DNA from: Pseudomonas sp. CROZ-RG-20F-R04-15
GTDB taxonomy: Bacteria > Pseudomonadota > Gammaproteobacteria > Pseudomonadales > Pseudomonadaceae
Length of the DNA: 64,000 nucleotides
Direction: 5' to 3'
Assembly: GCF_022662375.1 (NCBI RefSeq)
Contig: NZ_JAKNQL010000014.1
Span: 62,001-126,000, forward strand
Below are positions 35,801-42,979 of this stretch, one piece after another. Each line of letters begins with the position of its first letter. The stretch's first letter is position 1. Both the position numbers and the translations under genes were made by a program. The notes under the pieces are model-generated. The model had not been told where the DNA came from. It saw nothing but the letters and a program-made list of their open reading frames with translations, and searched no databases.

Positions 35801-36994
35801 CATCTCTCGGCTGAATTGCGTGCCCATACGCAGACCGTGTTGCGGGCTGTGGACTTCACGTGGCGCGACGAATATAGCCTCGACGCCGGGCTTGCTGCGG
35901 GCAAAGGCCAGCAGTGCATCGAGATGGGTGACAGGCAACGTATCCGTGTGGTCGGTGTAGCGCAGGCGGTCGCGCCCCGGCATCAAGGTTTCGTCATGAT
36001 TGAGCAAAAGCTGCAGCACCCCCAGTCGCTGCTCGTCACTGAAACCGCTTATATCGACTCCACCCAGTTTGTCGGACAGCGGCGGCAAGTAATCCATGTC
36101 ACTGTAACGACCGCCCTGCAGATACTCGGCCTGCAAACGCACCACATCGCTGGCTGCTGCAAAGTTACCGCGCATGGACACTTCGCGTTGATAGACATCC
36201 TGTAAAAAGTGCCCGGCAAACTCCCGTCCGACATCGCGCAACTGCAAATCGGTGCCAGCCATTTGCTGATGACTTTGCAAACAGCGTTGACGAAAGGCCT
36301 CCAGCGTCGCGCGGTCCTTGCCGTACGCACGCACCATCAAATCGATTCGGGCCTGATCGGCGTGGCCTTGCCATTGCGGCTGTTGCAGGTATTCAAACAT
36401 CTCGCGCTTCAATACACGTGCACGATCTTCAATCATCTTTGCCAGCTCACCGGGGCTGGTCACAGTGTCGCCGCCCGACTCCATCGCATCGACTCTGGCA
36501 CTGTCGGATATCACCCGATTCATTTCGAAAGCGAGCAATGCATCGCTGTCGTACCAAAGATTGAACTGGTAATTTTCGGCAGCCAGCACCTGGCGCCAGA
36601 TATTCATGTAATCGCGCTGGATACTGCCGACTTCACTGCCGCCCACCCAGACAAAGTGCATGATTGCGGGGACCGGACTGGATACATCACTAAGTATGTT
36701 GACAGTACCTGCCAAACGACCGGCATAGTCTCGCAACTTGTCTTCAATCATATTGATCAACGCCGGCACGGGCGCTGAGTTGAAATGTGACAAGCGTTCG
36801 AGGTTTTGAACGAAGAGCGTTACAACTTGCAGCTTTTCAGTGAGACTCGTGGCCTGCCCGGCATTTTCGTAAAGGGCTACCAACATTGCATATTCGGCAG
36901 AACCGGAAAGTGCCTTGAACGTTCGTTTCAGCGCAGAATATTCATCAGGCGAAATAAAGTTGAACCCGCCGACATATTGCTCCATGACACCCAT
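29834..36994 (-). CDS. giant glycosylating toxin, large clostridial toxin / lymphostatin-like
   Basis: 2386 residues, by far the largest gene here; start ATG at 36994 with AAGGATGAAG upstream (a second in-frame ATG follows at codon 4). Domains seen: (1) about 100-320, a GT44 glucosyltransferase domain like TcdB/TcdA: HFVWVGG (113-119), NLWYDSDALL, then AAASDVVRLQAEYLQGGRYS with the DXD metal site Asp299-Met-Asp301 and DYLPPL. (2) About 820-950, a papain-like C58 candidate site: Cys828 (GRRCYPLALL), His915 (TGDHALLVAK), Asp934 (FYDPNFAIY). (3) About 1160-1340, a hydrophobic pore-forming/delivery segment with long helices and VEDGVLQFPPEAVITHLDL, close to the TcdB DGVMMLPQ region. (4) A 1000-residue C-terminal part without CROP repeats. 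It has no N-terminal signal peptide. It likely glycosylates host proteins (targets unknown). It sits alone, 292 bases from cobJ. Confidence 0.88.
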   Translation of the reverse strand: MGVMEQYVGGFNFISPDEYSALKRTFKALSGSAEYAMLVALYENAGQATSLTEKLQVVTLFVQNLERLSHFNSAPVPALINMIEDKLRDYAGRLAGTVNILSDVSSPVPAIMHFVWVGGSEVGSIQRDYMNIWRQVLAAENYQFNLWYDSDALLAFEMNRVISDSARVDAMESGGDTVTSPGELAKMIEDRARVLKREMFEYLQQPQWQGHADQARIDLMVRAYGKDRATLEAFRQRCLQSHQQMAGTDLQLRDVGREFAGHFLQDVYQREVSMRGNFAAASDVVRLQAEYLQGGRYSDMDYLPPLSDKLGGVDISGFSDEQRLGVLQLLLNHDETLMPGRDRLRYTDHTDTLPVTHLDALLAFARSKPGVEAIFVAPREVHSPQHGLRMGTQFSREMNAHLLAHPQSEMTLAVMQLIRFNYDCLQAVEQSAIASSVDWSQTERLLDVIENVMNEKIAQGQLTRTLQDFLGKLSESILSYYRDGIRVGARGTITLTGPGAAVTGLKNHVETHLLSDNEVTVQERLRLAEGYNVQTEEEAISGWTVNDDEAQWLANEQEKWKAGKLKSRYTGQLADLLQPRQTLTFKQGWPVVGGKPVLLTAVLQQLMDDLGEPFVRAMRDKLSGDITFTKGFSIGFDNRQMILAQPVRALPVSHGAESSSNLNELFSRIAHDALPIEQLSPLVRVMLGGIFGATSLDDAGFSEVWQTVRDLAVDTDGDGTFARYDAVEKAIRQRQSADFEAGLARGEVPGILTSRELKVQALFEPLTLRQWGERIGQINRTAQGEYRSRILQRSAQVREMFVEAGATSARQLSQDLLMHNASDPGRRCYPLALLMGAAVAAGESAERTLVGHVATANVNHQELSSQALLSALNELRALPGSAIGESRGLQSLDTVMQTLEAKTASSVFLLDTGDHALLVAKVQAGDQFVYRFYDPNFAIYAFAKGAQVKLGVERYLSAGDSALAKLYGLGEMAAARFNVIELNTAAIAARKLSSGLRLDSFLLMPSSDSQRVPVWTKQAVARQRSLSENARMGASLAQMDARYWAQEFAQATRQLRSEHSLGREYLPLLETLKPQADGGFSLTLVDAQNRHPARTVSTADPRFTQLKQHLHESVKAGNPGGPAEADGGSRLSFAFAIQTLISEMRHREYLAGDQVPGLSIALQVQVYVSYAQLGFGVVSDTAQMINLVRQVVASEQALLLRQSSLSGRVLGRAATGVGFAFSLVNIGFDIYNLSLAENHEQRSRFSTSLAFNTVALGLDIAALAAGGTAGAAAAFLSVPLLGIGIGVTAIASNLGQIADKATAVGNHLRAIHNAYQPGAFTVEDGVLQFPPEAVITHLDLQDRRVRFDSQRFYPWGGGALELPQYNADPRQIHRSLNIRHAFGLPESATLNIHRAAAPHTVVLPCTPLCYYGYEYQLGGAGYVYEPLPGEQVEPRIASEMPEPNWYSLINPFTALTDTLKNQLDERIHTRYPQLRNSAADKLEYDEQGNRRFYLHSTPSLKHILYKLHPVYKPTTISVVLDEHVRQLAVPALPVECQQKLSYEISATSDRCQLRLTPGLKAVKFKGATQWLVHAPWASIEQVSFDVLPKMDVDPPQTYLAGHQLTVDGIVLSAFEGLIELAGGELFQLDWQRNALCLVSITLGDDKNTPREVLAHLRKRDKEMRLGTGYVTLQRFKVPLNPPSLDVRTTAFYDVAQKRVLYARDLPGEVNEGLMLGAANTTHAWFYHPDHATVWRVDVITGSVVHRYRLLSLEPGTKITTFGQLADGTLRVSQQLVEQKSVKVRTTLEFHLSDHEVILTDIHMWSPGLENSFLKPEEGTRIAFFRHRQKTQRPYADETPGMASPVTTWTYAPYIHARAWSFDQLLEWAWIGAHHDRYFRADGGSDEDRVMLMPRSADPAASLLFYSQQSQTLSHGIELRDNVFWHKALAKDVIEVTRVGESFLATQNDGRLFEIDLGAKDDNWLSELDRNVLKFVGLSRHWLQQNPDWLTALPALARQYSSAAFAIIGLRAHLGQTFLAAWCIDAKLVLMDATANREFALLALTPDRQAVWLFDARAGQLWRQTLVCVDRMRTAFGSGSVLLHREALPQPEQVWSSWAFCEVLPHADGLLGRTREGVTLLLRDQQPARITSLENRWSHVPGQTPGQLQERLQRRLEGQSHAAFLPVENTGNRYQYYVPTLDRLFEVAARDDGQWATFLGTRDAANPLLFDPIDELLFSAGTVDGVWLPGSYAHRDEEVMALELSDDLAEVQPLLADGVEKLILTFGPRTEGYRISAEAWQRLDCIVVDVRRPSAGQTPEPGLLVLDVAEGGHLLMSRVAGHLVLADPDNGHSLIIRGVEEQGECELAVKMAGRHCLFALEQWLQAFAAVQDGDAIASLAVVAERLP

Positions 36995-37210
36995 CAGACT
37001 TCATCCTTTATTCATTGAGAGAATCCAGGACGAAGTTATTCTGCCGACGCGGCAACTTCAAAAAACACAAAACTCAAATAATTTCCCGAGAAACATCAAA
37101 CGACAGATAAGTTCATCGCGCGCATGATCCGGTAACAAACAGCGGCATGGCGAGTCGTTCAATAAACAAACGAAGCGGTGTTCCTGACGGATTCACCGCT
37201 CGGTTTTAAA
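36995..37210. promoter_or_regulatory. AT-richer upstream region of the toxin gene
   Basis: The 292-base gap between cobJ (end 37287) and the toxin gene is visibly richer in A/T than its surroundings (for example 37061-37090). It must contain the toxin promoter on the minus strand; a weak TTGAAG/TAACTT pair about 17 bases apart can be drawn near 37035-37065 but is not convincing. The cobJ-side half holds two hairpins. Confidence 0.3.
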
Positions 37211-37228
37211 CCTTATCGGCTGATAAGG
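37211..37228 (-). terminator. hairpin downstream of cobJ
   Basis: A 7-bp perfect stem (CCTTATC / GATAAGG) with a four-base loop, followed on the minus strand by TTTAAAA. It is a plausible rho-independent terminator for the cobG-cobH-cobI-cobJ operon. Confidence 0.5.
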
Positions 37229-37248
37229 AATTTCGACTTGATATCTCG

Positions 37249-37278
37249 CCGAGGCAACTTATTTACAACTTGCCTCGG
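37249..37278 (-). terminator. second hairpin immediately after cobJ stop
   Basis: CCGAGGCAA (37249-37257) and TTGCCTCGG (37270-37278) form a 9-bp perfect stem with a 12-base AT-rich loop, 9 bases beyond the cobJ stop. No T-run follows on the minus strand; it may stabilise the 3' end. Confidence 0.4.
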
Positions 37279-37286
37279 GGTGATGC

Positions 37287-38987
37287 TCAGGACAGCGGTT
37301 TTTCACCATACCAGCGCGGCGTGTAAACCCAGTCACCCCCGCTGGCGCGAGGGAAGGTGCAGGTCGTGGAAGAACCAATCAGCACCATGGTGCGCATGTC
37401 CACCTGCTCCGGCGTCAGTGCCCCCAACGTCGTGGTACGCAAAGTCTGACCCGGACGGCCGATGTCGCGACCCAACACCACGGGCGTTTCAGGTGCACGA
37501 TGTTGCGCGACGATTTCCAGCGCCCGGCCCAGTTGCCACGGACGCGCGCGTGAAATCGGGTTGTAGAACGCCAGGGCCAGATCCGCTTCGGCGGCCAGGT
37601 CCAGGCGTTTTTCGATGATCGACCAGGGTTTGAGGTTGTCCGACAGCGACATCACGCAGAAGTCATGGCCCAGCGGTGCACCGGCCTGCGCGGCGGTGGC
37701 CAGCGAGGCCGACACGCCCGGGAGGATTTCCAGGTCGACGCTGTGCCATGCCGGATCAGCCGACTCGTGCAACGCTTCAAGCACCGCGGCGGCCATGGCG
37801 AACACGCCGGGATCGCCCGACGACACGACGATCACCGAGCGTCCCTCGGCTGCCAGCCTGAAAGCGTGGCGGGCGCGCTGCATTTCTTCACGGTTGTCGG
37901 TGCAGTGCTGCACCTGATCGTCGCGAAACGGCCCGGCCATGCGTACATAAGTTTCGTAGCCGAGTACATCGGTGGCGCGCGCCAGCTCGGCTTTCACCGC
38001 CGGCACCATCAGTTCGGCAGCACCGGGGCCGAGGCCGATCACGGCGAGACGGCCACGTGGCCGGCCAATGCTGGAAACATCCAATGGCTGCCCGGCGACC
38101 GCGATTGCCATGCCGTGGCCAGTCAGGACGGTTGCCGCTGGCACTGCGACTCGCGCCAGGGTTTCGATGTCGCTTTGTGCCGCGACAAAGCGCAGCGGCA
38201 CACCCAGCTCAAGCGCCGCTTCACGCAATAGTGGCGAAGCCATTTGCGTCTCGCTGGCCAGCAGACAAGCCAGCGATTGCACGGCAACTTTCGCCTGCTG
38301 CAAGGCACTGCGAACGGCATCTGGCAAATCTGCAGTCTCAGCACTCACCGCCACCGCCACGCTGCGCGGATAGATCAGCAGCTCACTGGCACTCGCCTCA
38401 CGCGCGGCACTGCCGACATGAATCGAGCGCTGTGCCTGCGGATCTTCCGGCAATTGCGCCTGATCCAGCCACGGCGCCGCGCCTTCGATGCGCACGCTGT
38501 GGCCGGCCAACAGGTCGGAAACAAACCGCTTGCCCAGTTCCAGATCGCCCAGTGCGTAACCACTCGGCGGATTGAGCAGGCACGTACCAAAACGCAACTC
38601 GCCGCTGGTGGTAATCGCCGCGGCGACTTGCAGCCCGTCGGCGATTTCCCGCGCCATGATGTTGACCCCGCCGAGGCCGCCCAACAGCGGCACCACGGCG
38701 CTGCCGTCTTCGGCCACCGCAAGTACCGCAGGCTCAGCGCCCTTCTCCAGCAGCAGCGGCGCCAGCGTGCGGATGACAATGCCGGCCGCGCACAGGGCAA
38801 TGATCGGTGTGTCCTGCTGATACAACGCGCGCAGGGTCACGCCGAATTCCTGATACGTGCAATCGGCGCCTTCGACCCGCCCGGCGAGGCCGTGGATCTG
38901 CGCCGCCGGATAGACCTGCTGAATACGACGCGCGGTAGCCAGGCTGCCCTGACCGAGAATGACGATGGCTGGCGTGGATTGAGTCAT
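37287..38987 (-). CDS. cobJ: precorrin-3B C17-methyltransferase with N-terminal CbiG-like domain
   Basis: 566 residues from MTQSTPAIVILG; this start overlaps the cobI stop (TGATG). The N-terminal half (about 1-310) resembles CbiG, with CAAGIVIRTLAPLL, SAVVPLLGGLGGVN and the C-terminal CbiG/CobE-type segment VAVSAETADLPDAVRSAL. The C-terminal half (about 320-560) is a tetrapyrrole methylase with LAVIGLGPGAAELM, VLGYETYV, VVSSGDPGVFAMA and LALAFYNPISRARPWQL. CobJ methylates C17 and contracts the corrin ring to precorrin-4. The fused CbiG part in an oxygen-dependent pathway is typical of Pseudomonas. Confidence 0.92.
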   Translation of the reverse strand: MTQSTPAIVILGQGSLATARRIQQVYPAAQIHGLAGRVEGADCTYQEFGVTLRALYQQDTPIIALCAAGIVIRTLAPLLLEKGAEPAVLAVAEDGSAVVPLLGGLGGVNIMAREIADGLQVAAAITTSGELRFGTCLLNPPSGYALGDLELGKRFVSDLLAGHSVRIEGAAPWLDQAQLPEDPQAQRSIHVGSAAREASASELLIYPRSVAVAVSAETADLPDAVRSALQQAKVAVQSLACLLASETQMASPLLREAALELGVPLRFVAAQSDIETLARVAVPAATVLTGHGMAIAVAGQPLDVSSIGRPRGRLAVIGLGPGAAELMVPAVKAELARATDVLGYETYVRMAGPFRDDQVQHCTDNREEMQRARHAFRLAAEGRSVIVVSSGDPGVFAMAAAVLEALHESADPAWHSVDLEILPGVSASLATAAQAGAPLGHDFCVMSLSDNLKPWSIIEKRLDLAAEADLALAFYNPISRARPWQLGRALEIVAQHRAPETPVVLGRDIGRPGQTLRTTTLGALTPEQVDMRTMVLIGSSTTCTFPRASGGDWVYTPRWYGEKPLS

Positions 38988-39721
38988 CAGCCTTGCCACC
39001 GTTCGCCCGGCACGATGATCAGCGAGAAGTACGGCGACGACATCGGCTCGACCTGATCCATCGGTACGATCTTCTGATTGGCCATGGTTGCGCGCTCGAC
39101 ATACAGCGCGCGTTCGGCCAGACCGAGCTCTTCCAGCACCTGACGCACTTTCGGGAAGTTGCGCCCCAGCTTCATGATGACAGCGGCGTCGGCATCGGCC
39201 AGACGCCGCTTCAACTCTTCATGGGGCAACACGCCGGAAAGCACCGACAGGCTCTGATTGCGATACACCAGCGGCGCGCCGAGCACCGAAGCGCCGCCGA
39301 GCATCGAGCAGACGCCCGGCACCACTTGCGCTTCATAGCGCGTGGCGAGGCGATCGTGCAGATACATGTAGGAGCCATAGAAGAACGGATCGCCCTCACA
39401 GATCACTGCGACGTCACGACCGGCGTCCAGATGCGCGGCCACCGTTTCGGCGGCTTCATCGTAGAAATCGCTGATCACCTGCTCATAGGAAAGCGGCGCC
39501 GGCAGCGCTTCGGTGGTCACCGGGTAGACCAGCGGCAGCAGGTTCTGCGCCTCTTGCAAGTGCGCCTCGATGATGCCGAACGCATTGCCCTTTTTGCCCT
39601 TGGCGACGAAGTACGCCACCACCGGCGATTCGCGCAACAGGCGCAGGGCCTTGACGGTAATCAGTTCCGGATCACCGGGGCCGACGCCCAGGCCAATCAA
39701 ACGTCCTTGAGCCTGCATCAT
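38987..39721 (-). CDS. cobI: precorrin-2 C20-methyltransferase
   Basis: 244 residues; two adjacent ATG codons (39721 and 39718) both overlap the cobH stop. It is a SAM-dependent tetrapyrrole methylase that converts precorrin-2 to precorrin-3A. Motifs are RLIGLGVGPGDPELITVKAL at the N-terminus, VAVICEGDPFFYGSYMYL, and VVPGVCSMLGGASVLGAPL. Both ends overlap neighbouring cob genes, so it is translationally coupled in the cobGHIJ operon. Confidence 0.95.
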   Translation of the reverse strand: MMQAQGRLIGLGVGPGDPELITVKALRLLRESPVVAYFVAKGKKGNAFGIIEAHLQEAQNLLPLVYPVTTEALPAPLSYEQVISDFYDEAAETVAAHLDAGRDVAVICEGDPFFYGSYMYLHDRLATRYEAQVVPGVCSMLGGASVLGAPLVYRNQSLSVLSGVLPHEELKRRLADADAAVIMKLGRNFPKVRQVLEELGLAERALYVERATMANQKIVPMDQVEPMSSPYFSLIIVPGERWQG

Positions 39722-40344
39722 TCGATCTCCGTGGCGAGGGCATTCACCGCAGCCGCAGCCATGGCGCTGCCACCGAGACGGCCTTGCATGATCACGAATG
39801 GCACGCCACGGCTGTCGGCGGCCAGAGCGGCTTTCGATTCGGCGGCGCCAACGAAACCGACCGGGAAGCCCAGAATCAGCGCCGGTTTCGGGGCGCCGGC
39901 ATCAAGCATTTCCAGCAGATAGAACAGCGCCGTCGGCGCGTTGCCGATCACCACCACGCTGCCTTCCAGGTGTGGACGCCACAGTTCCAGCGCGGCGGCG
40001 GAACGGGTATTGCCCAACTCGCGCGCCAGCTCCGGCACGCTGTCGTCGCGCAGCGTGCAGATCACTTCGTTGTTGGCTGGCAGACGCGCACGGGTCACGC
40101 CTTCGGAAACCATGCGCGCATCGCACAGAATCGGCGCACCGGCCGCCAGTGCATCGCGCCCGGCCTTGCCCGCGCCTTCGGAGAACTGCAGACCGTCGAT
40201 GGCTTCGACCATGCCGCAAGCGTGGATGACTCGCACTGCGAGTTTTTCCAGATCGGCCGGAATGCGCGCCAGATTGGCCTCGCTGCGAATGATCGCGAAG
40301 GAGTTGCGATAGATCTCCTGACCGTCGCGGATGTAATCAAGCAT
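39718..40344 (-). CDS. cobH: precorrin-8X methylmutase
   Basis: 208 residues from MLDYIRDGQEIYRNSFAIIR; the ATG overlaps cobG by 8 bases. It moves a methyl group from C11 to C12 to give hydrogenobyrinate. Conserved pieces are VRVIHACGMVE (catalytic His), GAPILCDARMVSEGV, GNAPTALFYLLEML and GFPVGFVGAAESK. Confidence 0.95.
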   Translation of the reverse strand: MLDYIRDGQEIYRNSFAIIRSEANLARIPADLEKLAVRVIHACGMVEAIDGLQFSEGAGKAGRDALAAGAPILCDARMVSEGVTRARLPANNEVICTLRDDSVPELARELGNTRSAAALELWRPHLEGSVVVIGNAPTALFYLLEMLDAGAPKPALILGFPVGFVGAAESKAALAADSRGVPFVIMQGRLGGSAMAAAAVNALATEIE

Positions 40345-41635
40345 CAAGGGGGCTCCGAGAGCGGGCGGCGAGCAGGGTCGCGGCCGCTTCAATAGTAAGG
40401 TTGCGTGCGTGCAGCGCGCCGAAACCCGGCAGCGTGGCATCGCGAAAATAGAGGTCGTAATGACCGGCACTGACAGCCAGCAACGTCACCGGGGCACAGT
40501 GTGCAGCAGCGCAAGAGCGCGTGCAGCCGCTGAGGTGGACGTTGAGGGCTGAAGGCAACAAGGTCGCCAGATGGCGGGCGTCCTGTTTGGTGTCGGCCAG
40601 GCCTTTGCCGCAGCCATTGGAGCCGGTGCAGGCGATCAGGCGTGAGAGGGGTTGGGCAGCGCGGGTCAACAGGTGCAGTTGCTCAAGACCTTCCAGCACT
40701 TGCGCCGCATCGCTGGCTTGCACATCAGGCACCAGCAAGCTTTGCCAGGGTGTGAAACGCAGGCTGCCATTGCCGAACCGGCGGGCCAGTTGCGCGGCCC
40801 CGCGCAGCATTGCCGGATCGAGACGCCCCAGCGCCGGCACCGCACCGATGTACACTCGGTCCGGTGCATTTTGCGGATGAACGCCGATGTGCAGATCGTC
40901 CGCTGCGGCTGTGCGCTGCCAGTGACTGAGCGCCTTGATCGGCAGGTGCTTGCGCAGTTGTTCAAGAAACGCCGACAGCGGCAACTCATCGAGCAAATGA
41001 CGCATGCGCGTCTGTTCGGGCCGCGCCGATTCAAGAAACAACTCCAGCACCGCCACCACCAGTGCATGGCCGTGCTCCAGCGCCACGGCGCCGAACGCAC
41101 GATCCGTCGGGCTTCCGGCGAGGCCGAATGCCAGCAACACTTCACCGTCACGTTCGAATGCTGACAACCACAGGTCATGGCGATGCTCAAGCATCGCCAG
41201 CGCTTCACCGCCATCCAGTTGCACAGCGAACTTGGCGCTCAACTGGTGAAAACGTGGATGGCTTTGCAGGGTGTCGAGGATCTGCTCGGCAAGAGCGCGC
41301 GTGTCGAAGTGCATCTGCCGATCAATCCCGGCAGCGGGGCTGAGCATCAGGTTGCGCACATCGTCACCGGCCGCCGTGCGCGGGCCGAGACCGACGGCGA
41401 GCAAACGCTCAATCAATGCCGCAGATTGCTGGCCGATCCCACGGATTTGCAGATTGGCGCGGTTGGTCGCTTCGATGGCTCCGCTGGCGAACAGTTCGGC
41501 GGCATCAGCCACCGCGTCGGCCTGATCGGCACTGATCGAGCCGCCATTGAGCTTGATCCGGCAGATGCCGCCGTCCAGTGCCTGGACGATACGCAGCAAC
41601 CCCGGGCAGGCCGAGGGGCGTAAGACGGTGGACAT
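40337..41635 (-). CDS. cobG: precorrin-3B synthase
   Basis: 432 residues from MSTVLRPSACPGL. It is a sulfite/nitrite-reductase-fold protein that uses oxygen to hydroxylate precorrin-3A and form the lactone, marking the aerobic cobalamin pathway. Two ferredoxin-like half domains are seen, with the siroheme/4Fe-4S pattern C-x5-C (CTGSNGC) and C-x3-C (CTRSC) near 345-390. It is the first gene of cobGHIJ; a 132-base divergent region separates it from cobL. No cobalamin riboswitch box was recognised there. Confidence 0.9.
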   Translation of the reverse strand: MSTVLRPSACPGLLRIVQALDGGICRIKLNGGSISADQADAVADAAELFASGAIEATNRANLQIRGIGQQSAALIERLLAVGLGPRTAAGDDVRNLMLSPAAGIDRQMHFDTRALAEQILDTLQSHPRFHQLSAKFAVQLDGGEALAMLEHRHDLWLSAFERDGEVLLAFGLAGSPTDRAFGAVALEHGHALVVAVLELFLESARPEQTRMRHLLDELPLSAFLEQLRKHLPIKALSHWQRTAAADDLHIGVHPQNAPDRVYIGAVPALGRLDPAMLRGAAQLARRFGNGSLRFTPWQSLLVPDVQASDAAQVLEGLEQLHLLTRAAQPLSRLIACTGSNGCGKGLADTKQDARHLATLLPSALNVHLSGCTRSCAAAHCAPVTLLAVSAGHYDLYFRDATLPGFGALHARNLTIEAAATLLAARSRSPLDA

Positions 41636-41767
41636 CGGGCGTTCGTTCAAGGGGCGGACCGGCTGCGTGGGAAAGGCGCTTCGCGGGCGAAGGCGCGGTA
41701 TTATGCCTGCTTTGTCCGCTGGCATGAAAAGTCTGCCCGTCGGAACGGCCTGTTTAGAGGAATATAG

Positions 41768-42979
41768 ATGTCACCCTGGCTGACGGTAGTGGGAATCGGT
41801 GAAGACGGCTTCAAGGGCCTGGGCAAAAACGCCCGGCGTGCCCTGCTGGGCGCCGCGCGGATCGTCGGTGGCCAGCGTCAACTGGATCTGCTGCCGGTGT
41901 GTATTCGCGGTGAGCGGCAATTGTGGCCGAGCCCGTTTTCCCTCGCACCGGTGCTTGAGCAGCGGGGCGAGGCGGTCTGCGTGCTGGCCAGTGGTGACCC
42001 GATGTTCTACGGCGTCGGCGCCAGTCTCGCCCGCCAGATGCCGAGCGAGGAGATGCTGATCCTGCCGGCACCGTCGTCGTGCTCGCTGGCCGCCGCGCGT
42101 CTCGGCTGGCCGTTGCAGGACGTGGTGACGCTGTCGCTGGTGGCCCGGCCACTGACGGCGCTCAATGCGCAATTGTTCAGTGGCGTGCGGCTGTTGTTGC
42201 TGAGCAATGACGGTCAGAGTCCGGCGGCGGTCGCGCAGTTGCTTTGTGAACGCGGCTTTGGCTCAAGTCGCATGAGCGTTCTCGAGCATCTTGGCGGCGA
42301 CGCCGAGCGACGCATCGACAGCAGCGCCAACGCCTGGGACGGCGCACCGATAGCCGACCTCAATGTGATCGCCATCGAATGCCTGGCCGATCCACATGCC
42401 CCGCGACTTTCACGTTTGGCCGGGTTGCCGGATTCAGCATTCCAGCATGACGGCCAACTGACCAAGCGCGACGTGCGCGCCATCACCCTCGCCCGCCTCG
42501 CCCCGACCCCCGGCGAATTGCTTTGGGATGTCGGCGCCGGTAGCGGCTCGATCGGTATCGAGTGGATGCGCGCGCACCCGAGTTGCCGCGCCTTGGCCAT
42601 CGAGGCCGATGATGGCCGTCAGCAATTGATCGAGTACAACCGCGATACGCTGGGCGTGCCCGGCTTGCAGCTGATTCGTGGCAAAGCACCGCTGGCATTG
42701 GCCGGACTGGAGCGCCCGGACGCGATTTTCATCGGCGGCGGCGTGACCCGTGAGGGCGTGTTCGAAACCTGCTGGGAACAACTCAAACCCGGTGGCCGCC
42801 TGGTCGCCAACGCGGTGACCCTGCAAAGCGAAGTGGCCCTGATGAACTGGCGCGAACGCTTCGGCGGCGAACTGACACGTATCCATGTCGCCCAGGCGCA
42901 GCCGCTCGGCGAGTTCGAAACCTGGCGTCAGGCGTTGCCGATCACCCTGCTCGATCTGGTCAAACCCCTCGATGCGTGA
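41768..42979 (+). CDS. cobL: precorrin-6Y C5,15-methyltransferase (decarboxylating)
   Basis: 403 residues, with AGAGGA six bases before ATG. It is a fusion of CbiE-like (about 1-200; WLTVVGIGEDGF, VLASGDPMFYGVG) and CbiT-like (about 215-400; SAM loop LLWDVGAGSGSIGIEW) methyltransferases. It methylates C5 and C15 and decarboxylates the C12 acetate, giving precorrin-8X. First gene of the divergent cobL-cbiD-cobK unit. Confidence 0.95.
   Translation: MSPWLTVVGIGEDGFKGLGKNARRALLGAARIVGGQRQLDLLPVCIRGERQLWPSPFSLAPVLEQRGEAVCVLASGDPMFYGVGASLARQMPSEEMLILPAPSSCSLAAARLGWPLQDVVTLSLVARPLTALNAQLFSGVRLLLLSNDGQSPAAVAQLLCERGFGSSRMSVLEHLGGDAERRIDSSANAWDGAPIADLNVIAIECLADPHAPRLSRLAGLPDSAFQHDGQLTKRDVRAITLARLAPTPGELLWDVGAGSGSIGIEWMRAHPSCRALAIEADDGRQQLIEYNRDTLGVPGLQLIRGKAPLALAGLERPDAIFIGGGVTREGVFETCWEQLKPGGRLVANAVTLQSEVALMNWRERFGGELTRIHVAQAQPLGEFETWRQALPITLLDLVKPLDA

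Noticed and set aside
41636..41767. Cobalamin riboswitch between the divergent cob operons
   Set aside because: The 132-base gap is too short for two and contains no B12-box-like sequence (GCCACTG...GGGAAG).
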